In this document: piece after piece, positions 8,357 through 15,583 of the stretch
How positions within the stretch are numbered: position 1 is the stretch's first letter
Layout of the letters: every line of letters starts with the position of its first letter
Assembly: GCA_905372565.1 (NCBI GenBank)
Contig: CAJPPK010000015.1
Location: forward strand, 1 to 40,137
Source: an uncultured Porphyromonas sp.
Lineage (GTDB): Bacteria; Bacteroidota; Bacteroidia; Bacteroidales; Porphyromonadaceae
Direction of reading: 5' to 3'
DNA length: 40,137 nt
Notes under the pieces: generated by a model
Told to the model about the DNA's origin: nothing
Seen by the model: only the letters and a program-made list of their open reading frames with translations
Databases searched by the model: none
Program-made: the position numbers and the translations under genes

Positions 8357-11300
8357 CTAGAAGCCCAAGGTGACATTGAAGAGGAAGGAGCGAGTCGAAG
8401 GTGAGGAGACGAACTCGTACCCCGTAGCATTCGTACCCGTAGCGAAGACCGACTCAGGGTCTATACCACGGAGATGGCTCGAGATAAGCCAGACATTATT
8501 ACAGGAGACACCGAGCTTGACACGCTGGAAGGGTGTCTTCTTCAGGAGAGTCGTCGGCAGACTATAGCTTAGAGCGATGTTACGAAGGCGAATGCTAGAG
8601 GCATCGTAGACATTCTCCTCGGTGATCCCGAGGTTACCACCACGCTTGGTGATCGTCCCCCAGTAGTCTTCAGGGGAGACTTCCTTCTTATTCTCTCTGT
8701 AGACTGTCTTACCTCCCTGCTGAGAAGCGATAGCTCCATCGACGACGAACTTCTGACGGTCACCCGTCGCCGTAGCAGCTGCGACCCCAGTTTCCTGCAG
8801 ATAATGATTCGTACCAGAGAACATCTTACCTCCTAGACGTGCATCGAAGAGGAAGCTCAAGTCGAAGCCACGGAAGTGCAAGGTATTCGTTAGCCCTACG
8901 AGCAGGTCAGGCTGCTGATCTCCTAGCTTCTTCGCTTCTCCGGCTAGAGGTAGTCCATTCTCATCTACGAGGATCTTCCCATAGAGAGGGCTAGTAGGAT
9001 CGGTGACTCGCTGATAGCTCGTCCCCCACAGCTCACCATACTTCCCTCCTTCACGAGCGAGGATCTTGAGGTTCTCATAGGAGCCAAGGGTATACTCCGT
9101 GACGGGTGAGTCGACACCGCCACCATCGTAGAGCTTGATGATCCGGTTCTCATTGTGTGAGAGGTTCAGCTGTGTAGACCATCGGAAGTCCTTCGAGCGA
9201 ATGAGGTCGGCGTTGATCATCAGCTCGACCCCTTCGTTCTGGATATTCCCAGCATTGATCATCTTGCCTTCATATCCTGAACCTGGGTCAAGAGGCAGAC
9301 GGATGAGCTGGTTCGTCGCATTGGAGCGATACCAAGCAAAGTCGAAGCCCAAACGACCGTCGAAGAGTCGAAGCTCTAGTCCCAATTCGGCTGACTTGAT
9401 CAGCTCGCTACGTACCTGATCGCTGTAGAGCGTATTATCAATATTCGCTATCGTATGCCCGAGGGGATCCTTCTTAATGGAATAAGAGCTGTAGAGCTGA
9501 TAAGGCTCCAGGTCATTCCCTACCTGCGCCATCGAAGCACGGAGCTTGGCGAAGGAGATCCAGTGAGGGACGGTCACATCCAGCTTGCGGAGCATATCGG
9601 TGACGACGAGCGAAGCACTCAACGAAGGATAGAGGAAGGAGCGGTGTGCCTTGGCTAGCGAAGAAGACCAGTCATTACGGAGCGTCCCATCGAGGAAGAA
9701 GTAGCCATCCCAGTTGAGCTGGGCTGTACCATAGAGCGAGTTGATCTTCTTATGGCTAAAGGTCTCCACGTTCTTAGGACGCTCAGCTCCATTATTGACC
9801 GAGAAGAGGTTCGGGACGATGAGCTGTCCAGACTCCACGCGGAGGCCATTGTGCTTACGCTCCATCAAGTTCCCCCCTAGTGAGCCTGATAGTCCGAGCT
9901 TATCGATCAGATTATCCTTATGCGCTGAGAGGAGGAAGCTGTAGTTATTCTCAAAGAACCGGATCTGCTCCGTGGCATAGTTCCCGCCACCGCCGATGAT
10001 AGGCGATCCCGAGTAGGTCTTATTCTCAATACGGGTAGAGTACTGGTCAGACCCGAAGCGGATCTCTGCATTCAGCCAGTCGGTGACTTGATACTTTAGG
10101 GCAGCATTCAGGAGGAAGCGGTCACGGGTATCTTGGTTCAGATTATAGCGACTTGCCCAGTAGGGGTTCACCTGATTCCCTGCGCCATACCAAAGCATAT
10201 CACCCTTGGCTGTACGAGCAGCAGAGAAGTCACGAATATCCATGCTACGAGGCAGAGAGTAGATAGCTTGGAAGGCATTCGAAGAATTGGAGCCATTGAG
10301 TGGACGATTCTGTACGAAGGTGCGGATGTACTGTACCTTGGTATCGGTACTCCAGCGACTATCGGGGCCGAACTTCGTCGTAGCACGTACCATCATGTTC
10401 GTACGTCCGAGGGAGGCACCTGGGATATGGCTCTTATTGTCTGTACGAGTGAGCGAGGTATAGATCGTGCTCTTGTCGTACATCTGTGAGAAGGCTACGT
10501 TCTCTGTCAAGTCTAGACCACTACGGAAGTAGTTCTTCACATTATCGTAGGCCTGCATCGTCGCCTTCGTGCCATCCCACTTGGTGTACTCCTGCCCGGT
10601 GATCTTAGGTCCCCAGCTAGAGGAGACGTTATCCTTGAAGGCTCCCTTCTCCCCTTGCCCGAAGGAATTCTGTAGCTCAGGAGAGGTGAATAGAGATTCG
10701 ACACCAATAGAAGAAGAGACCGTGACTCCTAGCCCCTGATTCTTACGTCCGCTCTTAGTCGTGATCTGGATCACCCCGTTACCTGCACGAGAACCATAGA
10801 GAGCGGCTGCTGAAGCCCCCTTGAGGACGGTGAGACTCTCGATGTCTTCGGGGTTGATGTCTGACAGGCCATTCCCCATGTCGGTACCTGGGTGCCAGAA
10901 GTCATTATTCGAGGAGCCCGTCGTATTATCCATAGGGACACCATCGATGACGATCAGAGGTTGGTTTGAGCCAGAGAGTGAGCTACTACCACGCAGGACG
11001 ATCTTGGACGAAGATCCAGGACCACTAGATCCCTTGATGATCTGAATCCCCGAGACCTTCCCCGAGAGTGCATTGGTGATATTCTGCTCACGGACAGTCG
11101 TCAGAGCATCCCCCTTGACTTCTTGGAGAGCATAGCCTAGGGCTTTTTGGCTTCTCTTGATCCCTAGGGCAGTGACTACGACAGTCTCTAGCTGCTTATC
11201 CTCGGGCTCGAGGGTGATGGCCAGGTGAGATTGTCCTCCGGTAGGGACTTCTTTCTTCTTGTAGCCGATGTAGGAGACCACAAGGGTAGCTCCTGATCGT

Positions 11301-11497
11301 ACGTTCTTCAAGGTAAACTTCCCTTGGGCATCGGTCATGGCACCACTGCCCGAGACTCCCTTGATGACCACGGCAGCGCCGTAGATCGGCTCCTGACTCT
11401 TGGCGTCAGTGACGACTCCGCTGAGGCTCTTTCCCTGCCCCAGGGCTGTCGCTGTGCTCACGAGGAGACACAGGAGAAATGAGAATAGCTGTTTCAT
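8357..11497 (-). CDS. SusC/RagA-like TonB-dependent outer-membrane receptor
   Basis: A TonB-dependent importer that would move a nutrient captured with the SusD-like lipoprotein across the outer membrane. The ATG at 11495-11497 gives 1046 residues with signal peptide MKQLFSFLLCLLVSTATALG. Next come a carboxypeptidase-D regulatory-like domain (KSLSGVVTDAKSQEPIYGAAV, about 23-95), a TonB-box-like region (ETVVVTALGIKR), the plug (about 115-230, with VLRGSSSLSGSNQPLIVIDGVP and LKGASAAALYGSRAGNGVI) and the 22-strand barrel. The C-terminus SFLFNVTLGF fits a last barrel strand. The order susC-susD is canonical. It has a -7 element at 11526-11533. Confidence 0.95.
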   Translation of the reverse strand: MKQLFSFLLCLLVSTATALGQGKSLSGVVTDAKSQEPIYGAAVVIKGVSGSGAMTDAQGKFTLKNVRSGATLVVSYIGYKKKEVPTGGQSHLAITLEPEDKQLETVVVTALGIKRSQKALGYALQEVKGDALTTVREQNITNALSGKVSGIQIIKGSSGPGSSSKIVLRGSSSLSGSNQPLIVIDGVPMDNTTGSSNNDFWHPGTDMGNGLSDINPEDIESLTVLKGASAAALYGSRAGNGVIQITTKSGRKNQGLGVTVSSSIGVESLFTSPELQNSFGQGEKGAFKDNVSSSWGPKITGQEYTKWDGTKATMQAYDNVKNYFRSGLDLTENVAFSQMYDKSTIYTSLTRTDNKSHIPGASLGRTNMMVRATTKFGPDSRWSTDTKVQYIRTFVQNRPLNGSNSSNAFQAIYSLPRSMDIRDFSAARTAKGDMLWYGAGNQVNPYWASRYNLNQDTRDRFLLNAALKYQVTDWLNAEIRFGSDQYSTRIENKTYSGSPIIGGGGNYATEQIRFFENNYSFLLSAHKDNLIDKLGLSGSLGGNLMERKHNGLRVESGQLIVPNLFSVNNGAERPKNVETFSHKKINSLYGTAQLNWDGYFFLDGTLRNDWSSSLAKAHRSFLYPSLSASLVVTDMLRKLDVTVPHWISFAKLRASMAQVGNDLEPYQLYSSYSIKKDPLGHTIANIDNTLYSDQVRSELIKSAELGLELRLFDGRLGFDFAWYRSNATNQLIRLPLDPGSGYEGKMINAGNIQNEGVELMINADLIRSKDFRWSTQLNLSHNENRIIKLYDGGGVDSPVTEYTLGSYENLKILAREGGKYGELWGTSYQRVTDPTSPLYGKILVDENGLPLAGEAKKLGDQQPDLLVGLTNTLHFRGFDLSFLFDARLGGKMFSGTNHYLQETGVAAATATGDRQKFVVDGAIASQQGGKTVYRENKKEVSPEDYWGTITKRGGNLGITEENVYDASSIRLRNIALSYSLPTTLLKKTPFQRVKLGVSCNNVWLISSHLRGIDPESVFATGTNATGYEFVSSPSTRSFLFNVTLGF

Positions 11498-11525
11498 AGA
11501 TGTACTAATTAGTATGTTAGCTAAG

Positions 11526-11555
11526 CAAAGATAGATAATTCCACACCCCAACAAG
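11526..11555 (-). promoter_or_regulatory. Promoter of the SusC/SusD unit
   Basis: The minus strand reads TATCTTTG (11526-11533), a match to TAnnTTTG. A weak -33 candidate, CTTG (11552-11555), lies 18 bases upstream. The resulting leader before the ATG at 11497 is about 20-25 nt. Confidence 0.6.
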
Positions 11556-11708
11556 AGGACCTCCATAGCTAGCAGATATAATAAAATATTTAAGGATGAA
11601 TTACACAGGCAACCTACTATCTAATAACAAGTTACAACCACCACCGATAAACACCTAGCACCCCCTCCAAGGCAGGACATAGGAGGGATCCATCACATCC
11701 AACTAGTA

Positions 11709-11800
11709 GGCACTACTGATGCCCCTCCAGGGGCACTACTGTTGCCTCTTCGGTGGCACTACTGTTGCCCCTTTGGTGTTACTACTGATAGCCCCCATTT
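11709..11800. repeat. 23-bp-period repeat array, GGCACTACTGTTGCC family
   Basis: Four units start at 11709, 11732, 11755 and 11778, exactly 23 bases apart. The first three begin GGCACTACTG and the fourth GTTACTACTG. In the first three units the ends form a short dyad (GGCA...TGCC), and a longer one bridges units (GCCCC-TCCA-GGGGC). The last unit abuts the -33 element of the downstream ABC operon. The sequence is unrelated to the other two array families here but the period is the same. Confidence 0.85.
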
Positions 11801-11828
11801 TGCATTATCAAAAAGTTCCTTACCTTTG
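11799..11828 (+). promoter_or_regulatory. Bacteroidota-type promoter of the ABC-permease-GntR operon
   Basis: TTTG (11799-11802) and TACCTTTG (11821-11828) are separated by 18 bases, a good match to the -33 TTTG / -7 TAnnTTTG architecture. Predicted start is near 11834-11836, giving a leader of about 35 nt before the ATG at 11869. The -33 element directly follows the 23-bp repeat array. Confidence 0.75.
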
Positions 11829-11868
11829 CAGTGTATCGACAAACTGAAACACCTAATTTCACCTAGAT

Positions 11869-12738
11869 ATGATCCACTTAGAAGACCTCACATTCGGCTA
11901 TAAGAAGAGCCAGCAGGTGCTTCGCTCCCTAGCCCTAGACCTCCCGAAGGGAACCATCGTCGGCCTCCTTGGTCGCAATGGGGAAGGGAAGACGACCCTG
12001 CTGAAGAATCTCTACGGCCAGCTCTTCCCCACCTCGGGCACGATCGAAGTCCTCGGCTTCCTCCCTCGCCAGCGACGTGTCCCCTTCCTCCAGCAGGTAT
12101 ATCTGCTCGCCGAGGAGATCCAGATCCCCGAGATGACCTTCCGTCGCTACTTCGACCTCTTCGCCCCACTCTACCCGAACTACAGCGAAGAGATCGCCCA
12201 AGCGATCTTCCAGGACTTCCAGCTCGACTGGAAGATGAACTTCAAGAGCGTCTCTCAGGGACAGAAGAAGAAGGCAATGATCGCCTTCGCTATCGCTATC
12301 CAAGTCCCTCTACTCCTCCTCGATGAGCCTACCAATGGGCTTGACATCCCCGCCAAGGGGGAATTCCGCCGAGCCATCGCTCGCTACACCTCGGAGGAAC
12401 AGACGATCCTTATCAGCACGCATCAGGTACGAGACCTAGAGCAACTCATCGACCGCGTCGTCATCCTCGAAGGCGGACGCATCCAGTGCAATGAAGAAGT
12501 CTCCCTCATCAGTGAGCGTCTCTACTTCGGAGCACTAACACCCGCCCAAGAGTCCCAAGCGCTCTATCGTGAGACCTCGATCATCGGCTCTGTCGGCATC
12601 CTCCCCCTGGAGGAGGCTACCAGCGAAAGTGCCTTCAGCATGGAGCTCTTCTTCAACGCCTTCATCAGTGGCCAGCGAGAGTCCCTGCTTCGTATTCTCC
12701 ATGCCACCCCTACCACTGACGCGTCCTCGACCCTCTAA
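11869..12738 (+). CDS. ABC transporter ATP-binding protein
   Basis: The energising subunit of an ABC exporter together with the permease gene 9 bp downstream. It is 289 residues long. Walker A is GRNGEGKTT (35-43), the signature is VSQGQ (128-132, a variant of LSGGQ), Walker B with D-loop is LLLLDEPTNGLD (148-159) and the switch His is in STHQ (about 185). A C-terminal extension after about residue 215 has no recognised motif. With a YtrA-type GntR regulator in the same operon, it resembles the Ytr/BcrA-like exporters that respond to cell-wall antibiotics or stress; the substrate is inference only. Confidence 0.92.
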   Translation: MIHLEDLTFGYKKSQQVLRSLALDLPKGTIVGLLGRNGEGKTTLLKNLYGQLFPTSGTIEVLGFLPRQRRVPFLQQVYLLAEEIQIPEMTFRRYFDLFAPLYPNYSEEIAQAIFQDFQLDWKMNFKSVSQGQKKKAMIAFAIAIQVPLLLLDEPTNGLDIPAKGEFRRAIARYTSEEQTILISTHQVRDLEQLIDRVVILEGGRIQCNEEVSLISERLYFGALTPAQESQALYRETSIIGSVGILPLEEATSESAFSMELFFNAFISGQRESLLRILHATPTTDASSTL

Positions 12739-12747
12739 TACACGGCA

Positions 12748-13530
12748 ATGATGAATTCTTCTACCTCCCTCCACCAAAGCTCCTGGGGACGTATTTGGCT
12801 CCTGAGCAAGATCGGCTTTTTCAGCACCCTGCGCAATGTCTTGCTCTTCTACGGAGCGATCGCCATCGCCTTTCTAGGCTTCCCCTTCCTCACCTACCTC
12901 ATTGACACAGGGAATCCCCTAGAGGCGATAGAGCGTGTCATGTCGAGCTACCGCTATGGAGGGCTCAGCTCGCTCTTCATCCTCACGACCTGCTTCTACC
13001 TACTAGGCTGGCTGAATAAGCTCGTCCACCTCTCCACCCCCGGAGCCTACACCCAGCTCCCTACGACCGCAGGGGAGAAGCTCGGGAGTATCGGTCTCCT
13101 GATGCTCGGCTACCTCGCCCTCTCGATCATGATCTCCTCACTTCTGACCCTGCTCTTCTCGCTAGGCCACACACTCCATTTAGGAGGAGAATGGCGAATC
13201 CTCTTCGGGCTACTATCGGAGGTACCCGCCCGCTGGCTAGGCTTCCTCTTCCTCTTTACCTTCTTCCCCTTCCTCGTCGTGGCCTTCTGCATGATTCAGT
13301 TCAAGAAGCCTGTCGTCGGGATGTTTGTAGCAGCCATCTTCTTCCTCCTCCTTATGAACTTCGTCTATGTAGGACTCTCCGAGCTGTCTGATGAGCCCGA
13401 CCTCATCCGTCAGATCAGTGACCTAGGAGAGCAAGTGGCTAGCTATATCATGGCTATACTCTTCTTCCTACTGGATGTCGCTATGATCTGCATCATCCAC
13501 TGGCGTATCAAGACCCTCCAGCTGAAATAA
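12748..13530 (+). CDS. ABC transporter permease-like membrane protein
   Basis: A 260-residue integral membrane protein with about six hydrophobic segments, including NVLLFYGAIAIAFLGFPFLTY, LGSIGLLMLGYLALSIMISS, FLFLFTFFPFLVVAF and VGMFVAAIFFLLLMNFVYVG. The last helix is followed by a short basic cytosolic end, HWRIKTLQLK. It matches no family motif I can name, but its position between an ABC ATPase and a GntR/YtrA regulator, with 9-base gaps on both sides, supports the role of permease partner. Confidence 0.8.
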   Translation: MMNSSTSLHQSSWGRIWLLSKIGFFSTLRNVLLFYGAIAIAFLGFPFLTYLIDTGNPLEAIERVMSSYRYGGLSSLFILTTCFYLLGWLNKLVHLSTPGAYTQLPTTAGEKLGSIGLLMLGYLALSIMISSLLTLLFSLGHTLHLGGEWRILFGLLSEVPARWLGFLFLFTFFPFLVVAFCMIQFKKPVVGMFVAAIFFLLLMNFVYVGLSELSDEPDLIRQISDLGEQVASYIMAILFFLLDVAMICIIHWRIKTLQLK

Positions 13531-13539
13531 TATCCGCCT

Positions 13540-13890
13540 ATGGCTTATCTAGCGAACGTGGGATTTACCCACATCATCGACTATATCTGCGAGGGCGTCC
13601 TCACGGGGCGCTTTGTAGAAGAGGGACGCATCCCCTCCGTACGGGATATGGCCGTACTGATGCAGGTCGCCCCCAATACGGTCGTCCACGCCTACGAGAA
13701 GCTCGCTAAGAAGGAGATCATCTACACCCAGCGAGGTGTAGGCTACTTCATCTCCCCAGGAGCTCTCGATAGCATCTGCGACGAGCGCCGGAAGCTCTTC
13801 CACGAAGAGACCATCCCCAACATCCGACGAGAGGTCGAACTTCTACGTATTAGTCCCGAAGAGCTACGTGCTTGGCTCGGGCTAGACTAG
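13540..13890 (+). CDS. GntR-family (YtrA-type) transcriptional regulator
   Basis: A 116-residue protein with the short YtrA-subfamily layout: an N-terminal winged helix-turn-helix (about 5-70) and only a small C-terminal dimerisation helix. Diagnostic sequences are IPSVRDMAVLMQVAPNTVVH (recognition helix region, about 28-47) and the wing QRGVGYFI. The N-terminus before HIIDYICEGVL is slightly shorter than in many relatives. It is the third gene of the ABC operon, where in most YtrA-type operons the regulator comes first, so it is expected to repress its own operon from the promoter at 11799-11828. Confidence 0.9.
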   Translation: MAYLANVGFTHIIDYICEGVLTGRFVEEGRIPSVRDMAVLMQVAPNTVVHAYEKLAKKEIIYTQRGVGYFISPGALDSICDERRKLFHEETIPNIRREVELLRISPEELRAWLGLD

Positions 13891-13912
13891 AAGCCTTTTC
13901 CCCGCTTTTCAC

Positions 13913-13920
13913 TATCTTTG
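13913..13920 (+). promoter_or_regulatory. -7 element for the DUF3467 gene
   Basis: TATCTTTG matches TAnnTTTG, with no clear -33 TTTG. Predicted start is near 13926-13928, so an in-frame upstream start codon at 13918 would not be transcribed and the ATG at 14002 is preferred. Confidence 0.6.
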
Positions 13921-13927
13921 ACTAGCA

Positions 13928-13966
13928 CTTGCGGGCTAGCCCTCGCCAGGAGGACTAGCCCGCAAG
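13928..13966 (+). promoter_or_regulatory. Strong 5'-terminal leader hairpin
   Basis: A perfect 12-bp stem, CTTGCGGGCTAG (13928-13939) with CTAGCCCGCAAG (13955-13966), with further CCTC/GAGG pairing in the loop. It begins 7 bases after the -7 element, so it would form at the very 5' end of the DUF3467 mRNA. No T tract follows, which argues against a simple terminator for the preceding operon. Confidence 0.7.
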
Positions 13967-14001
13967 CCATCTTCAATAAGAACTATAACAGAAACAAAAC
14001 A

Positions 14002-14295
14002 ATGGAAGAACAACAGGAAGCCCCACAGTTCAACATCGAACTCCCCGAGGAAGTAAGCCAAGGTCAGTACGCTAACCTCGCTGTCGTCCTTCATACCCAG
14101 AGCGAATTCGTCCTCGACTTCGTACGCCTCCTCCCAGGACAGCAGTCTGCGAAGGTACACAGCCGTCAGATCCTCACACCAGACAACACCAAGCGTCTCC
14201 TCCGCCTCCTCGAGCAGCATGTCCGTGGCTTCGAACAGGAGTTCGGCGAGATCGTCCTCCCCGAAGACGCAGCTCAGGACACTGGAGCTAACTAA
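14002..14295 (+). CDS. DUF3467 family protein
   Basis: A 97-residue conserved protein of unknown function found widely in Bacteroidota. The family core is plain: FNIELPEEVSQGQYANLAVVLHTQSEFVLDF followed by LPGQQSAKVHSRQILTPDNTKRLLRLL. No signal peptide or membrane segment is seen. The ATG at 14002 is chosen because the family begins shortly before this core and because the predicted transcription start (about 13928) excludes the upstream alternative. It has its own promoter and leader hairpin and is followed by a hairpin with a T run (14348-14407). No function should be inferred. Confidence 0.88.
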   Translation: MEEQQEAPQFNIELPEEVSQGQYANLAVVLHTQSEFVLDFVRLLPGQQSAKVHSRQILTPDNTKRLLRLLEQHVRGFEQEFGEIVLPEDAAQDTGAN

Positions 14296-14347
14296 TCCTG
14301 CTTAATCTCCTCGTGCACCGATGCTGTACGAGTATAAACTCCCTCCT

Positions 14348-14407
14348 AGCTATCCTGAATGCTACACGCTAGAGCCCTAGCCCGTAGCACTCGGGATAGC
14401 TCCCTTT
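14348..14407 (+). terminator. Terminator or attenuator hairpin between DUF3467 and pdxB
   Basis: A long imperfect stem: AGCTATCC-TGAATGCTAC (from 14348) pairs with GTAGCACTCGGGATAGCT (to 14401), about 17 of 18 positions including one wobble. It is followed by CCCTTTTACC. It ends the DUF3467 transcript. Because no TAnnTTTG element is visible between it and pdxB (14424), pdxB may depend on read-through. Confidence 0.75.
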
Positions 14408-14423
14408 TACCCTCACCTAGCCG

Positions 14424-15578
14424 ATGTCTCAGCCCCTCATCCTCCTCGACAGCTCCCTCCCCTACCTCGAAGGGCTAGTAGAGCAGGTCGCCCGAGTCAA
14501 GCGTCTCGCCAGTAGGGACTTCACTCCCGAGGCGGTGCGTGAGGCCGATGCCCTCATCATTCGGTCGGTCGTGCAGGTAGACCAGCACCTCCTAGCAGGA
14601 AGCCGTGTCCGTGTCGTCGCCACAGCGACAGCAGGCTTTGACCATATCGACACCTCCTACTGCGAGGCACAAGGCATCCACTGGAGCAACTCCCCAGGGT
14701 GCAATGCAGAGGGTGTCGTCCAGTATGTCCTCTCGGCTCTAGCCCATTGGTCACTTGATCGGAAGCGCTCCCTGCAGGGGTTAACCCTCGGCATCGTCGG
14801 TGTAGGACAAGTAGGCGGACGACTTGCTAAGCGAGCCAGCGCCCTAGGTCTAAACATCCTATGCTGTGATCCGCTACGTGTAGAGCAGGAGGGGCTGGAG
14901 GACTTTGTCTCCTTCGAGACCATCCTCAGAGAGAGCGACATCATCTCCCTCCATGTCCCTCTAAGTAGCGAGGGCAAATACCCAACCTACGGCATGGTCA
15001 ACGATGAGACTTTGGCACTGTGCCAGCGACGACCTCTACTGATCAATGCCTGCCGAGGAGCCGTGACGTGTACACAGGACATACTCCGAGCCTTGGACTC
15101 CGACCTCCTCTCGGACATCATCATCGACTGCTGGGAGGGAGAGCCACAGATTAGTCGAGAGCTAGCACGGCGAGCCTTCCTAGCGACTCCCCACATCGCA
15201 GGCTGGAGCAGTGATGGCAAGTGGCGTGGCTCCATGATGGCCCTGACCTATACCTGTCAGGAGCTTGGCCTACCCCTCCCCCAAGGCACCTGGGACACCT
15301 CCGTCCTACCGACACCCGAGAGACCGAGCATTGACCTCGATACCTTCCCCGAGGGAGAGCGTCTCCTACGTGCTTTGCTCCACACTTCCGATCTTCGTCC
15401 GACCTCAGATGCCCTACGTCAGCATCCCGAGGACTTCGAGCACCTACGCCGTAGCTACACCTTCCCTCGAGAAGCCTCTGCCTTCCACGTCTACCATGCT
15501 AAGGCAGATGAAGTAGCCCCCTTAACTCAACTAGGCTTCACTGAGCCTAGCCCCGAAGACTCTTCTGCTATCGCTTGA
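14424..15578 (+). CDS. pdxB: 4-phosphoerythronate dehydrogenase
   Basis: Oxidises 4-phospho-D-erythronate in the DXP-independent route to pyridoxal 5'-phosphate. It is 384 residues, matching PdxB rather than the longer or shorter D-2-hydroxyacid dehydrogenases. The NAD-binding GVGQVG is at 126-131, and the catalytic trio Arg211 (INACRG), Glu240 (WEGEP) and His257 (TPHIAG) are in place. The substrate-recognition sequence TATAGFDHID (67-76) and SPGCNAEGVVQYV are characteristic. The C-terminal PdxB dimerisation domain follows residue ~290. Its stop is 5 bases before the ATG of the protease gene, so the two are probably co-transcribed. Confidence 0.95.
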   Translation: MSQPLILLDSSLPYLEGLVEQVARVKRLASRDFTPEAVREADALIIRSVVQVDQHLLAGSRVRVVATATAGFDHIDTSYCEAQGIHWSNSPGCNAEGVVQYVLSALAHWSLDRKRSLQGLTLGIVGVGQVGGRLAKRASALGLNILCCDPLRVEQEGLEDFVSFETILRESDIISLHVPLSSEGKYPTYGMVNDETLALCQRRPLLINACRGAVTCTQDILRALDSDLLSDIIIDCWEGEPQISRELARRAFLATPHIAGWSSDGKWRGSMMALTYTCQELGLPLPQGTWDTSVLPTPERPSIDLDTFPEGERLLRALLHTSDLRPTSDALRQHPEDFEHLRRSYTFPREASAFHVYHAKADEVAPLTQLGFTEPSPEDSSAIA

Positions 15579-15583
15579 TCTTG

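Noticed and set aside
11888..12303. Two antisense open frames opposite the ABC ATPase
   Set aside because: Low-complexity Arg/Gly or Glu/Leu-rich shadows of the well-supported plus-strand gene.
13918..14001. Upstream in-frame start for the DUF3467 protein
   Set aside because: It lies at or before the predicted transcription start, encodes the leader hairpin, and the added residues are not family-like.
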